Part shown: positions 1 to 8,120 of the stretch, in pieces
How the letters are laid out: each line of letters begins with the position of its first letter
Numbering within the stretch: position 1 is the stretch's first letter
NCBI RefSeq assembly: GCF_001517085.1
Contig: NZ_LRAC01000022.1
Location: forward strand, 1 to 48,124
DNA length: 48,124 nt
Direction: 5' to 3'
From: Paenibacillus sp. DMB5
GTDB taxonomy: Bacteria; Bacillota; Bacilli; Paenibacillales; Paenibacillaceae
Made by a program: the position numbers and the translations under genes
Notes under the pieces: model-generated
What the model was told of the DNA's origin: nothing
Database searches by the model: none
The model's input: the letters and a program-made list of their open reading frames with translations, nothing else

Positions 1-132
1 GAGCTGGAACGGCCCCTGCTGGGGGCGGCGGTAAGGAGCGCAGCAGCAGTGCTGGAACGCGAGAAGAACCGTAAGAATAAAGGAGCGCCAAAGTGGCTCA
101 AGAACAAAACCACGGGAGGTGACGGTCAATGA
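1..132 (+). CDS. 3' end of an unidentified upstream gene (partial)
   Basis: An open frame enters from the left edge and ends at TGA 130-132, overlapping the start of the next gene as ATGA. The visible 43 residues are helical and very basic near the end (EREKNRKNKG...), followed by a Lys/Thr/Gly tail. The four-base overlap implies co-transcription and translational coupling with the ABC transporter genes downstream. Too little is visible to name a family. Confidence 0.6.
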   Translation, partial: ELERPLLGAAVRSAAAVLEREKNRKNKGAPKWLKNKTTGGDGQ

Positions 133-875
133 ATAGTGCCCCCGTACTGCAAATTACGGGATTAAGCGGAGGATACAGCCTGAACAAGCCGGTACTGCAT
201 GATATCGGCCTGCAGGTGAAGCCCGGCGAAATGGTCGGGCTGATCGGCCTGAACGGTGCAGGCAAGAGCACAACCATGAAGCATATCCTGGGGCTGATGT
301 CGCCGCACAAGGGCGAAATCACCGTCCGGGGCAAGACCAGGAGCAGCGATCCGGAAGGGTATCACAGCGCTCTGACGTTCGTGCCGGAATCGCCTCTCCT
401 GTATGAGGAAATGACGGTCCGCGAGCATGTTGAATTTACGGCCAGGGCTTACGGTGTAGAGCGCAGTGATTATGAGACCCGCAGCCTGCAGCTGGCCGCA
501 CTCTTTAATATGGAGGACAAGATGGATACGCTGTCCTCCCATTTATCCAAGGGGATGAAGCAGAAGGTCATGATTATGTGTGCCTTTGTGGCAAGGCCGG
601 CACTCTATGTCATTGACGAGCCCTTCCTGGGGCTTGATCCGCTCGGTATCCGCTCCCTGCTTGATTTCATGCTGGAGCTGAAACAATCGGGCGCTTCCAT
701 CCTGCTCAGCTCCCACATCCTCTCCACAATTGAGAACTATTGCGACCGCTTCATTGTGCTGCACCGCGGTAAGGTTATCGCCCAGGGCACGCTTGCCGAG
801 ATGACTGAAGCTGCCGGCCTGCGCGGCCTGAACCTGGAGCAGCTGTTCTACGAACTGGTGCAGGGAGGGAAATGA
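129..875 (+). CDS. ecsA: ABC transporter ATP-binding protein, EcsA-like
   Basis: ATPase subunit of an ABC exporter, 248 aa, close to the usual 247 for EcsA. Walker A GLNGAGKST lies near residues 42-50, a Q/E-loop near PESPLLYEEMT, the signature LSKGMKQK near 140, Walker B YVIDEPFLGLDP near 160 and the switch His in LLSSH near 197. The ATG at 129 has GGAGGTGA seven bases upstream and overlaps the previous stop. It is followed after one base by a permease of EcsB size and character, which is the main reason for preferring EcsA over a generic antibiotic-type ATPase. In Bacillus, EcsAB affects secretion, regulated proteolysis and competence. No ecsC-like gene follows here, unlike the B. subtilis operon. 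Confidence 0.8.
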   Translation: MNSAPVLQITGLSGGYSLNKPVLHDIGLQVKPGEMVGLIGLNGAGKSTTMKHILGLMSPHKGEITVRGKTRSSDPEGYHSALTFVPESPLLYEEMTVREHVEFTARAYGVERSDYETRSLQLAALFNMEDKMDTLSSHLSKGMKQKVMIMCAFVARPALYVIDEPFLGLDPLGIRSLLDFMLELKQSGASILLSSHILSTIENYCDRFIVLHRGKVIAQGTLAEMTEAAGLRGLNLEQLFYELVQGGK

Positions 876-876
876 T

Positions 877-2097
877 ATGGATTTGAAAGAGCTGCGCCGG
901 CAGCGGCGCAGCCGGTTCATGGGCAGCATGATCCCCTATGCGGGATATGTAATCAGAAGCGGTGTAGCCATGGTGCTCCTGCTTGTGCTGATCGCCTTCT
1001 CAGCCTGGTATACCGCGCTGCTGCGCGACACGCCGGCCGATCTGCCGATCCGCTGGATTATGCTGGTGCTCCTGCTGCCTGCAGCGGTGCACAGCAGCTT
1101 CCGCACTTATCTGCGGAGCCCGGATACGATCTTTCTCCTGCCGCAGGGCCACCGGATGAAGGAGTATTTTGCACCGGCTTGGGTGAGCGGAAACGTCTGG
1201 AAAATTCTCCGGCTGGCCTTCATTCTCATTACATTATGGCCGCTGTACATACGCACGGATGCTGAGCCCCAATCCTTGCTGCTTACAGGCCTGGTGCTGA
1301 TTGCAGTGAAGCTGCTGTCCAGCTACGGGCTGTGGCGGGAGATCGCGATGCTCTCACGTCCTGCAGCAGCCGGATACCAGCTGCTGCGCTGGGCCGTAGG
1401 CGCTCTGATGATCGCGGCATGGTTATGGCAGCCTCCGCTGCGGGCATTGATCTTTATCGTTATTCTGGCTGCTGCCTATTTCGCGGCGCTCCGTGTTCCT
1501 AACCGGCATGCCGTTCCCTGGGAGCGGCTGATTGCCACTGAGAAGAACCAGGGTACCAGAGCCCTGATGATGCTCGGCTGGTTCGTGGACGTGCCGGGAC
1601 GGGAGCAGCGGGTCTATGCCCGGCGTTATCTGGCCCGCTGGGGCGGCAGCATTCCCTGGCGGCGGGACAGCGCCTACCGCTTCCTGCTGACCAAAAGCTT
1701 CGCCCGCGGCGATGTCTTCGGCATCGTGCTGCGGATTGCCGTTCTAGGCATGCTGCTGGTCCTGTGGAACCGCAGCAGTTATGCCGGTACCGGCATCTAC
1801 CTGTTTTTCCTGTTCATCACCGGCATCCAGCTGTCTGCACTGCGCAAGCTGCACAGTGAGTCGTTCTGGCTGACGGTGTATCCGCTGCCTGCAGGCAGCA
1901 GGGCGGACAGCACGACGCAGTTCATTTTCCGGACGCTGCTTATACTGGCTGTACTGCTTGGCTGGCCTTTTCTGCTCACCCTGGGGGAACGTCCGCTTCC
2001 GGCCGCCGGCAGCCTGCTGTGCGGTGCGCTGTTGGCTTTCTTTTTCAAAATGTATATGCAGCGCAAAGCGGCTGACCCGGACGAAGATGACCTGTAA
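877..2097 (+). CDS. ecsB: ABC transporter permease, EcsB-like
   Basis: Polytopic membrane protein of 406 aa; EcsB is about 408. Hydrophobic segments appear near residues 30-48 (VAMVLLLVLIAFSAWY), 60-72, 110-125, 135-150, 165-200, 280-300, 305-320 and 350-385. The N-terminus is basic (LKELRRQRRSRF), as in EcsB-type permeases. The ATG at 877 sits one base after the ecsA stop with GGAGGG upstream, so the two are certainly co-translated. It should form the membrane channel energised by EcsA. The substrate of this family is not settled, and nothing here defines it. A hairpin follows the stop. Confidence 0.78.
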   Translation: MDLKELRRQRRSRFMGSMIPYAGYVIRSGVAMVLLLVLIAFSAWYTALLRDTPADLPIRWIMLVLLLPAAVHSSFRTYLRSPDTIFLLPQGHRMKEYFAPAWVSGNVWKILRLAFILITLWPLYIRTDAEPQSLLLTGLVLIAVKLLSSYGLWREIAMLSRPAAAGYQLLRWAVGALMIAAWLWQPPLRALIFIVILAAAYFAALRVPNRHAVPWERLIATEKNQGTRALMMLGWFVDVPGREQRVYARRYLARWGGSIPWRRDSAYRFLLTKSFARGDVFGIVLRIAVLGMLLVLWNRSSYAGTGIYLFFLFITGIQLSALRKLHSESFWLTVYPLPAGSRADSTTQFIFRTLLILAVLLGWPFLLTLGERPLPAAGSLLCGALLAFFFKMYMQRKAADPDEDDL

Positions 2098-2120
2098 CGG
2101 ATAGAAGCAAGCATAACAGC

Positions 2121-2166
2121 AAGAAGCCTTGAAGGGAGCATAGGCTCCGCATCAAGGCTTCTTTGC
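2121..2166 (+). terminator. Terminator-like hairpin after ecsAB
   Basis: Perfect 12-bp arms AAGAAGCCTTGA (2121-2132) and TCAAGGCTTCTT (2152-2163) enclose a second small stem (GGAGC/GCTCC). The following T tract is short and interrupted, so it is a weaker intrinsic terminator than others in the window. It could also serve the convergent minus-strand peptide gene. Confidence 0.65.
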
Positions 2167-2186
2167 TGTATATCAAAAGATTTCAG

Positions 2187-2297
2187 TTAGACAAAGAGTG
2201 AACGGCTGATGATAACCAGCAGGATGAAGAGAACCAGAATAGCGCCAGTGCTTGTAAATCCAGGGTATCCGTATCCGCCTCTTACTTCTTCGCTCAT
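2187..2297 (-). CDS. YjcZ-family sporulation-associated small membrane peptide
   Basis: A 36-residue peptide: short polar N-terminus with an aromatic/Gly stretch (GGYGYPGF) followed by one hydrophobic segment (AILVLFILLVIISRS). This is the typical layout of YjcZ-family peptides, which are common in Bacillales, often in several copies, and are tied to sporulation. The start chosen is the ATG at 2295-2297, seven bases after AAAGGGG. A second ATG six bases upstream is too close to that site. It lies alone between ecsAB and the aminotransferase gene. Confidence 0.85.
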   Translation of the reverse strand: MSEEVRGGYGYPGFTSTGAILVLFILLVIISRSLFV

Positions 2298-2463
2298 GTT
2301 CATTCCCCTTTCGAATGTGTTGTTGTACTTGAGTACACCGTATTGTATGTGCACAGGGAGGAACGTGTATAGGCCAATGCCATGTGGCTGCAAAATAACC
2401 CCGCAAGGTTGAGCATTGGCATGTGCGCTGACTAAGGTACTTAACGGCGGCACTTATGATAGC

Positions 2464-2494
2464 AAAAAAACAGCCCCGGTGATTCCGGGACTGT
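2464..2494 (-). terminator. Terminator of the aminotransferase gene
   Basis: On the minus strand ACAGTCCCGG (2485-2494) pairs with CCGGGGCTGT (2470-2479), followed by a run of seven T (2464-2470). It lies 20 bases after the aminotransferase stop codon: a canonical intrinsic terminator. Confidence 0.88.
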
Positions 2495-2513
2495 CTGTTT
2501 GTGTAAGATAAGC

Positions 2514-3821
2514 TTATTTGTTGGCCTGCTCCAGATCACGGATGCCTGCGTATACCATGTCGAACAGATCCTCAAGCTGATCTTCCTCAATACAGGAGAA
2601 GGCAACGCGCAGATCCGTCTCGCCCAGGGCGATCGTGCCCAGTCCGTACTGGTGGATCAGGTGGAGACGCAGTGCTTCGGCCGGCACCGTGTGCAGCTTC
2701 AGACACATGAAGTAGCCGGAGTTGAACGGATAATAGGTCCAGACGTCGTCACCGTATTTGCCGCTGTCCAGCAGTGCCTTCACTTTGTTGGCACGGCCTT
2801 TCATGATCTGAAACTTTTCTTCCTTCTGCTGCAGGAACTCCGGCGCTTTCAGGGCATCCAGCACAAAGGTCTGTGAAGGATGGGCTCCGCTGGAAATCGT
2901 TGCGCGGATAATACCGAGCGTCTTCTGCTCCAGGGCAGCCAGCAGCTCTTTGTCTTCCGAAGCAAAAGTGATGAATCCGACACGGAAGCCCCAGACGAAC
3001 TCTTCCTTGGTAGCCCCGTCAACCTTGACGGCAAGCACGCGCGGATGCAGGTTAGCCAGACGGCCAAACAGTGATTCCTTGAGTGAATCCTCAAAGAAGA
3101 GGCCGAAATAGGCGTCATCGCTGACCACGACAACATTGATCCCTTCCTCGGCCGCACGGAGAATGGCGGCGACAATCGCTTCGCCTTCTTCAAGACCCGG
3201 TGTATAGCCGGTAGGATTATTAGGGAAGTTCAGCAGTACGATGGCTTTGCCGTGGTCCTTCTGGGCGAGCAGTGCATCGAGCAGGCCTTCGCTGTTGAAC
3301 TTCATATCTTCAGTGAACAGGGGATAATTGACGATGCGGCTGAGCCGGCGGATTCCGAAGGTCAGCTCGTAGTTCTCCCAGTTCTTGTCCGGATAGATGA
3401 TGGCATCGCCTTCCTCGGCGAACAGATCGGCAACAATACTAAGCCCGTGGGTAAGGGCGTTGGTTACAACGGGATTGCCGAAGGATTTGCCTTCGAGCGA
3501 AGGGTTTTCGCGCAGCATCTTTTCCCGCCATACGGTGCGCAGCTCCGGTTTGCCGGCAGGCGGCGCATAGCCGTACAGGTCTTTGGGACTGTATGCGGAC
3601 AGCTTATCCTGAATGACGGCAAGATGCATAGGGACACCGTTCTCGGTTGCGATACCGATGGTAGCATTGTACTTCTTGGCGTGAGCCGCCGCCTCGGCAG
3701 ATTGGCTCAGAATGCCCTCTTTGGGAAAATAGATCGCTTTGCCAAGATTGGAAAGCATGTCGTACACATGTTCATTGCCTGCCTTGATATTGTCGTTCAA
3801 TTGTCCAGCCAGTGGATTCAT
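2514..3821 (-). CDS. PLP-dependent aminotransferase class I/II
   Basis: Fold-type I PLP enzyme, 435 aa from the chosen start. An N-terminal arm is followed by the PLP phosphate and ring contacts (NALTHGLSIVADLF), the LNFPNNPTGYTP loop with its Asn near residue 200, the DDAYFGLFFED segment carrying the Asp and Tyr that hold the cofactor, and the Schiff-base lysine in VDGATKEEFVWGFRVGF. All expected catalytic residues are present, so it should be active. Amino-acid substrate cannot be read from sequence; the FVWGFRVGF context fits an aspartate/tyrosine-type clade. ATG 3821 is chosen because AAGGA lies eight bases upstream; upstream ATGs at 3830 and 3866 lack a usable site. It is a single-gene unit with its own promoter and terminator. 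Confidence 0.85.
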   Translation of the reverse strand: MNPLAGQLNDNIKAGNEHVYDMLSNLGKAIYFPKEGILSQSAEAAAHAKKYNATIGIATENGVPMHLAVIQDKLSAYSPKDLYGYAPPAGKPELRTVWREKMLRENPSLEGKSFGNPVVTNALTHGLSIVADLFAEEGDAIIYPDKNWENYELTFGIRRLSRIVNYPLFTEDMKFNSEGLLDALLAQKDHGKAIVLLNFPNNPTGYTPGLEEGEAIVAAILRAAEEGINVVVVSDDAYFGLFFEDSLKESLFGRLANLHPRVLAVKVDGATKEEFVWGFRVGFITFASEDKELLAALEQKTLGIIRATISSGAHPSQTFVLDALKAPEFLQQKEEKFQIMKGRANKVKALLDSGKYGDDVWTYYPFNSGYFMCLKLHTVPAEALRLHLIHQYGLGTIALGETDLRVAFSCIEEDQLEDLFDMVYAGIRDLEQANK

Positions 3822-3874
3822 CCGTTTCATCCTTCCGGTATTCTTCTGGGATATATACGTTAACATTGCCTAAC

Positions 3875-3903
3875 ATTATATCACCGTGGCCTGCCGCCGT
3901 CAC
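3875..3903 (-). promoter_or_regulatory. Candidate sigma-A promoter of the aminotransferase gene
   Basis: Reading the minus strand, GTGACG (-35, 3898-3903) is followed after 17 bases by a perfect TATAAT (-10, 3875-3880), about 50 bases before the start codon. Spacing is ideal and the -10 is consensus; the -35 is weaker. Confidence 0.55.
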
Positions 3904-3945
3904 TGAAGAAAGCCGCGTTTTTTGAATACTTTTCGAAAAATTCCG

Positions 3946-4560
3946 TCAGGAATGGTAGGGGCAGTATTTCTTCATCATTTCCAGTGTTTCGGCATCGCGG
4001 GCTCCGCCGCGTTCTGTGAGGCCGCGCGTAACGCCTGCCCGCCCGTCCTCCTTCAGATTCTGGCCGAATTTGAATTTGGCGGTCAGCTCCTCGGGAGTGA
4101 TCCGGACAACGGCAACCCCCTTCAGGCGCGGCCTGTATTTGGGATCATCTGCAGTGATGGGGACATAGCCGCCTTCAGGCTGCAGCTTTTGCATGAAGAG
4201 AAATAAGACGGCAGCTTTTTCAGTGAGATCCTCTACCGGCTCGGCCTTCCCGTAGGCTGTTACGCTTTTGAAGTAGGCGGTGGCCGGGCAGGACAGCTCA
4301 GGATCACTGAAATAGGAAGGAATCAGCGCAAATTCATCTGCTACGGTGAAGCAGACCTGCTGCTGGCTGCGGATGTGGTCCATTTTGCCTCCGGCATGAC
4401 TGCCGTGAAAATAGAAATGGCCTTCCGAATATACAAAGTTCAGCGGCGTCACCCGGGGGAGCCCCTGTTCATCGGCGGTTCCCAGAAAGCCGAAGCTCAT
4501 CCCCTGGAGAAAAGCTGTGATTTCCTCTTCCTGTTCGATCTTGAACTCTTTTCTGCGCAT
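3946..4560 (-). CDS. Pyridoxamine 5'-phosphate oxidase-family flavin split-barrel protein
   Basis: A 204-aa protein of the FMN-binding split-barrel superfamily, NimA/PNPOx-like. The N-terminal motif MSFGFLGTADEQGLPRVTPLNFVY is followed by FYFHGSHAGGKMDHIRSQQQVCFTV, the strand-loop-helix that holds flavin phosphate in this family. The usual family length is 150-210 aa, so it is full length; the C-terminal 50 residues (KFKFGQNLKEDG...) resemble the extension seen in FMN-binding regulators. It is transcribed away from a MocR-type regulator about 150 bases off. That arrangement suggests it is the regulated target, with a role linked to vitamin B6 or flavin chemistry. The substrate is unknown. RBS GAGAGGATGA precedes ATG 4560. 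Confidence 0.75.
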   Translation of the reverse strand: MRRKEFKIEQEEEITAFLQGMSFGFLGTADEQGLPRVTPLNFVYSEGHFYFHGSHAGGKMDHIRSQQQVCFTVADEFALIPSYFSDPELSCPATAYFKSVTAYGKAEPVEDLTEKAAVLFLFMQKLQPEGGYVPITADDPKYRPRLKGVAVVRITPEELTAKFKFGQNLKEDGRAGVTRGLTERGGARDAETLEMMKKYCPYHS

Positions 4561-4641
4561 GGCTGGTCATCCTCTCTTTAATTGAAGCAGATGCATGTTG
4601 GTGCAGGTGCCCATCAAATTTTAATCAGCATAGAGCAAGAA

Positions 4642-4670
4642 TTGACATAAAAAAAGGACCGGTTTACATT
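4642..4670 (+). promoter_or_regulatory. Sigma-A promoter of the MocR-family regulator gene
   Basis: Perfect TTGACA (4642-4647), 17-base spacer, then TACATT (4665-4670). Transcription would begin near 4677. This rules out the upstream in-frame ATG at 4678 as the main start and supports ATG 4708, which has AAGGAG four to five bases ahead. Confidence 0.7.
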
Positions 4671-4689
4671 AATTTTAATGGTCCACTTT
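4656..4689. promoter_or_regulatory. Candidate operator between the flavoprotein and MocR genes
   Basis: Inverted GGACC (4656-4660) and GGTCC (4680-4684) flank the -10. A perfect CATTAA-TT-TTAATG palindrome (4667-4680) covers the -10 and start site, and GGTCCACTTT follows at 4680-4689. Predicted PdxR/MocR sites, as I recall them, carry an AAAGTGG-type half site, which is the reverse complement of CCACTTT seen here. Placement over the promoter fits autoregulation. The assignment is inference. Confidence 0.4.
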
Positions 4690-4707
4690 GGAGAGAGAAG
4701 GAGATGT

Positions 4708-6450
4708 ATGATTTTTACGCTGCCTTATGAACAGTATCTCGACGTCTACCGCTACAAATATCTTGCACTCTATCATGCACTCCGCACAGCGATCCTGGGC
4801 GGAACGCTGCCCGGAGGGACACGGCTGCCTTCAACAAGGAAGCTGGCAGAGCTGTACCAGCTGTCCCGCGGGTCGGCATCGCAGGTATACGATATGCTGC
4901 TTGCCGACGGCTATATCCAAACTGAACGGGGGCGCGGTACCTTTGTCTCGGCAGCGGGGATGTTTGGCGAAGACGGAGGAAAGGAAGGAGCCGGAGAACC
5001 GCCGGCAAGCCCGGCGGGATTCGAACGTGAGTGGCTCGGGGAGACAGGCAGTTCCGTGCCGGGAGGCGATGGCTGGAAGGAGCGTGAGGCTGGTGATGGT
5101 GCTGGTACGTATGAGGGGAGCAGTGCATCCCCGGGCTTGCCCGGAGAAGATAAGCGCGCTGAGGTGAGAGGCGGTGTCGGACCGGGGGCTGGTGCTGGTG
5201 GGACTGTGGCTGCGGCTTTCAGCGGAGGAGGAGCTGCAGCTGAGGGAACTCCGGGTTACGGGAACAAGACGGCGGGTTCAACAGCGCAGGTTAAGCTCAG
5301 TGCCTGGGGAGAGAGGCTGATGGAGCGGCAGCTCTCTGTCTATGAACGGGCCGGGGACGGCTTCATCAGCTTCCGCAGCAGCGGTATGGAGCGGGGGCAG
5401 TTCCCGTACGCCGAGTGGCGGAGCGCCCTGAATTTTGCCGGGGGCAAGCAGGGCGGCCTGCTGGACAGCTACTGCCCGCCCCAGGGTGATGAAGGGCTGC
5501 GGCGGGCGATCGCCGCCCATCTGCGGATTACCCGCGGTATCCGTGCAGAGGCCGGACAGATCGTGCTGTTCAGCGGCTCCATGCAGGGCATTGTCATCCT
5601 GACCCAGCTCCTGCTGGAGCAGGGCAGCTGTGCTGTGGTTGAGGATCCGGGCTATCACGGCATCCGCCGCGCGGTGGAGATCAGCGGCGGATGCCTGCTG
5701 CCGGGCAGGGTGGATGCGGAAGGACTGGTCCCGGAGGACTGGGCAGCCCGGCTGCTATTCGTTACGCCGAGCCGCCAGTTTCCTACCGGGGCAGTGCTGC
5801 CTCTGGAGCGGAGGCGCAGACTGCTGGAGTGGGCCCGGCGTCATCAGGCTGTCATTATCGAGGATGATTATGACAGCGAGTTCCGCTGGGGCGGACGGCC
5901 GATTGAGCCGCTGAAGGCACTTGACCGGGAGGAGCGGGTCGTTTATGTCGGCTCCTTCTCCAACAGCATGTTCTTCGGGCTGCGGGTAGGCTTCGCCGTG
6001 CTGCCTTCATCACTGGTGGCGCCGGTGACTGCCGCCAAGGCGCTATATGAGCCGCTGCCGGCGGGCCAGCTGGAACAGCGCGCCCTGGCGCGGTTCATGG
6101 GTACCGGCGGGTACAGCCGGCACCTGCGGCGCATGACGCGCGTTTACGGTGAACGTGCGCGTCTTCTCCGGACGCTGTTGGCCGCGCGGCTCGGGACGGT
6201 TTTTGAAGTGCTGCCGGGTGACGCCGGCCTGCATCTATATGCGCGATGGCTGCGCACAGACGCGGAATTCGCCGCCTTCCGGGCGGCTGCCCTGCGGCGC
6301 GGTGCAGATTTCCGCGATGCTGCGCTGTACCGGATCAGGCCCTCCGGTGCGGCGGCCTGCTTTTCGTTCTCCCACCTGGATGCCGCAGCACTGGAGGAGG
6401 GCGTGAACCGCCTGCAGCTGGCCTGGAATGATGTGCAAAACCGTGCGTGA
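4708..6450 (+). CDS. MocR/PdxR-family transcriptional regulator with degenerate PLP site
   Basis: A GntR winged helix (about residues 5-82; LPSTRKLAELYQLSRGSASQVYDML) is joined by a long Gly/Ala/Glu-rich linker (about 85-185) to an aminotransferase-like domain (about 190-575). That is the MocR layout; 580 aa is long because of the linker. In the aminotransferase part the Asp region IIEDDYDSEFRW is intact. The position normally filled by the PLP-binding lysine (FSK-S-M-FFGLR) reads FSNSMFFGLR, so Lys is replaced by Asn. The usual TPSHQFPTG reads TPSRQFPTG. The protein may therefore not bind PLP covalently. It is divergent from the flavin-barrel gene, the likely target. Family assignment is firm; its effector is open. 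Confidence 0.82.
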   Translation: MIFTLPYEQYLDVYRYKYLALYHALRTAILGGTLPGGTRLPSTRKLAELYQLSRGSASQVYDMLLADGYIQTERGRGTFVSAAGMFGEDGGKEGAGEPPASPAGFEREWLGETGSSVPGGDGWKEREAGDGAGTYEGSSASPGLPGEDKRAEVRGGVGPGAGAGGTVAAAFSGGGAAAEGTPGYGNKTAGSTAQVKLSAWGERLMERQLSVYERAGDGFISFRSSGMERGQFPYAEWRSALNFAGGKQGGLLDSYCPPQGDEGLRRAIAAHLRITRGIRAEAGQIVLFSGSMQGIVILTQLLLEQGSCAVVEDPGYHGIRRAVEISGGCLLPGRVDAEGLVPEDWAARLLFVTPSRQFPTGAVLPLERRRRLLEWARRHQAVIIEDDYDSEFRWGGRPIEPLKALDREERVVYVGSFSNSMFFGLRVGFAVLPSSLVAPVTAAKALYEPLPAGQLEQRALARFMGTGGYSRHLRRMTRVYGERARLLRTLLAARLGTVFEVLPGDAGLHLYARWLRTDAEFAAFRAAALRRGADFRDAALYRIRPSGAAACFSFSHLDAAALEEGVNRLQLAWNDVQNRA

Positions 6451-7042
6451 CAAGGTATTATTAAAGGTAAGAAAAAAGGGTGCTAAATAGATTTGGCCTT
6501 AATGCAGGAGCTAATTGTGCCGGAATCGCAGCCAAGAGCTAAATGAGTATAAAGCCTTTTGGAAAAGCCGCTGAAAGTGCTCACTTAAAGTGCCGAAAGT
6601 TCTCAATTAAAGGGAAAAATCCCCTTAATGGAACCAAATAGCGGGCCAAAAGTACTCATTTAAAGGGAAAAATCCCCTTAATGGCATCAGTAGCGTGCTG
6701 AAAGTGCTCAATTAAAGGGAAAAATCCCTTTAATGGCATCGATAGCAGCCCCAACACTCCATTATCATTAAGTCCACCACTTAATCCGATAAGCTGACGC
6801 CGGCGGGGAGCTTGTCCGGTAATCAGCCATAGGCAGGGAAGCTGTAGGGAGCGGAGGCGCCCCCGGAAAGCTTTTCGGCACAGAAAAGCACACTCCGGAA
6901 GCCTAAGCAGTCAGCGGATGTTACCGCGAACAGCGCCCGGGAGTCCAAACATTTTCCGGAGTTACAACCAATCCCGAAAATTACAATGATCAGTTCAATT
7001 TTTTATAGTAACCGTAAACAACCTTTAGGAGGGGGAAAAATT
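6451..7042. other. Intergenic stretch between the MocR and AraC regulator genes
   Basis: About 590 bases without a supportable gene. It holds the 52-53 bp tandem repeats described separately (6570-6750). The remainder, 6751-7042, is ordinary intergenic sequence ending in the AGGAGGGGG ribosome binding site of the AraC gene at 7027-7035. I see no tRNA and no convincing terminator. Confidence 0.5.
6570..6750. repeat. Intergenic tandem repeat, 52-53 bp unit, palindromic core
   Basis: Three near-identical units have cores at 6609, 6662 and 6714 (spacing 53 and 52), plus a truncated copy starting near 6570. Each has GAAAGTGCTCAATT, then AAAGGGAAAAATCCCCTT with self-complementary AAGGG/CCCTT, then AATGGCATC. 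A second array with the same core and same 52-bp period is at 16.27 kb. Units differ from each other only by substitutions, so this is a maintained repeat rather than chance. Confidence 0.75.
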
Positions 7043-7825
7043 ATGCTTCACGCATCGCCGTCCTCTTTTGTCATACTTCCGGCCCTGGCGAAGATTGTCT
7101 GTGAACCGGGCTGGAGATGGCAGAAAAGAGAGAAGCCGCTGCAAAATTATGATTTGTTCTATGTCTGGAGCGGGGAAGGAACGGTCGTACGCAATGGTAC
7201 GCCTTTTCAGGTGGGCAAGGGAAGCTGCTTCCTGTTCCGCCCGGGCGATTATACGTATGCGACACATAATCCGCAAAAGCCTCTGGTTCTTACATATATT
7301 CATTTTGATGTGACCGAAGCGGTGACTGAGATCCCCGAGCCTTACCGGGAACTGAGTGAAACGGTGGAGTTCGAGCATCTGCTCGCCCGTTATGTGCGGC
7401 TGTTTCTGGTGAAGACTTTTGCCGCAGAGGAGGAGGGACGTCTGATTCTGAAGCAGCTGATGATTCATCTGCTGCGTGAGGACCAGATGATGCCGGTAGA
7501 ACGGCATGTCAGCAATCATCTGACCGAAATTATCCATGAGGTGGCCAATTATGTAAGCCAGCATCCCGGGGCCTCGCACCGGGTAGAGGATCTGGCCGCC
7601 CGGGCGGCCTGTCCCCGCGTTACTTTTCTATCAAATTCAAGGAAATCACCGGTTCTTCGGTGCAGTCTTATGTCATCCGGGCCGATTGAGCGGGCACAGC
7701 ATCTGCTGCTGTATGCCGGGATGAATGTCACCGAGGTGGCGGATGCGCTGGGATACCGTGATATTTTCTTTTTCAGCCGCCAATTCAAGCAGCACACCGG
7801 CAAAAGTCCTTCCGAAATCCGCTGA
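7043..7825 (+). CDS. AraC-family transcriptional regulator (first HTH disrupted by compensating shifts)
   Basis: Cupin-type sensor domain (about residues 10-140, with GSCFLFRPGDYTY) followed by a C-terminal AraC double helix-turn-helix (about 165-260). The second HTH is normal (NVTEVADALGYRDIFFFSRQFKQHTGKSPSEIR). In the first HTH, residues about 188-213 are read in the wrong frame. In the next frame the expected GLSPRYFSIKFKEITGSSVQ is present, so one base is missing near 7605 and two near 7683, together restoring frame. A normal protein would read DLAARAGLSPRYF and end VIRARIERAQHLL. Start ATG 7043 follows AGGAGGGGG; the in-frame ATG at 6986 has no site. The effector is probably a sugar, by family habit only. 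Confidence 0.8.
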   Translation: MLHASPSSFVILPALAKIVCEPGWRWQKREKPLQNYDLFYVWSGEGTVVRNGTPFQVGKGSCFLFRPGDYTYATHNPQKPLVLTYIHFDVTEAVTEIPEPYRELSETVEFEHLLARYVRLFLVKTFAAEEEGRLILKQLMIHLLREDQMMPVERHVSNHLTEIIHEVANYVSQHPGASHRVEDLAARAACPRVTFLSNSRKSPVLRCSLMSSGPIERAQHLLLYAGMNVTEVADALGYRDIFFFSRQFKQHTGKSPSEIR

Positions 7826-7946
7826 CCGCCTGTGGCCTTAACCCTGTACATGCCGCTTTGTTTCAGCCTTTTCTGCTGAGGGTAAATACGTTGCAACCTG
7901 GTTTAGCAGAAGATCTATATGCAGCATGAAAGGGGAGAATACAGGC

Positions 7947-8066
7947 ATGTTAAGAGGACGCCGGATTTCAAATAATGCGCTCAAGTGCGGGAGTGCCGGT
8001 TATTGCCGGAGCCGCTGGAGACGTATGAAACAGATGAGCGGCACAGCCACCGATCAGTGGTTCTAA
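7947..8066 (+). CDS. Possible 39-aa basic peptide
   Basis: ATG at 7947 has AGGGGAG nine bases upstream and runs to TAA 8064-8066, followed 55 bases later by a terminator-like hairpin. The product is Arg/Lys-rich with two Cys and several Trp/Tyr (CGSAGYCRSRWRRM). It belongs to no family I recognise. RBS, length and terminator support it; the small size means it could be chance. Confidence 0.35.
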   Translation: MLRGRRISNNALKCGSAGYCRSRWRRMKQMSGTATDQWF

Positions 8067-8120
8067 AGCTTTTATATGAAATAAAGGAAACAACGTAAGT
8101 ATAGAGCAGTTTCAGCAGAG

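Noticed and set aside
3252..3863. 203-codon plus-strand frame opposite the aminotransferase gene
   Set aside because: The minus strand encodes all catalytic motifs of the aminotransferase, and this frame has no RBS.
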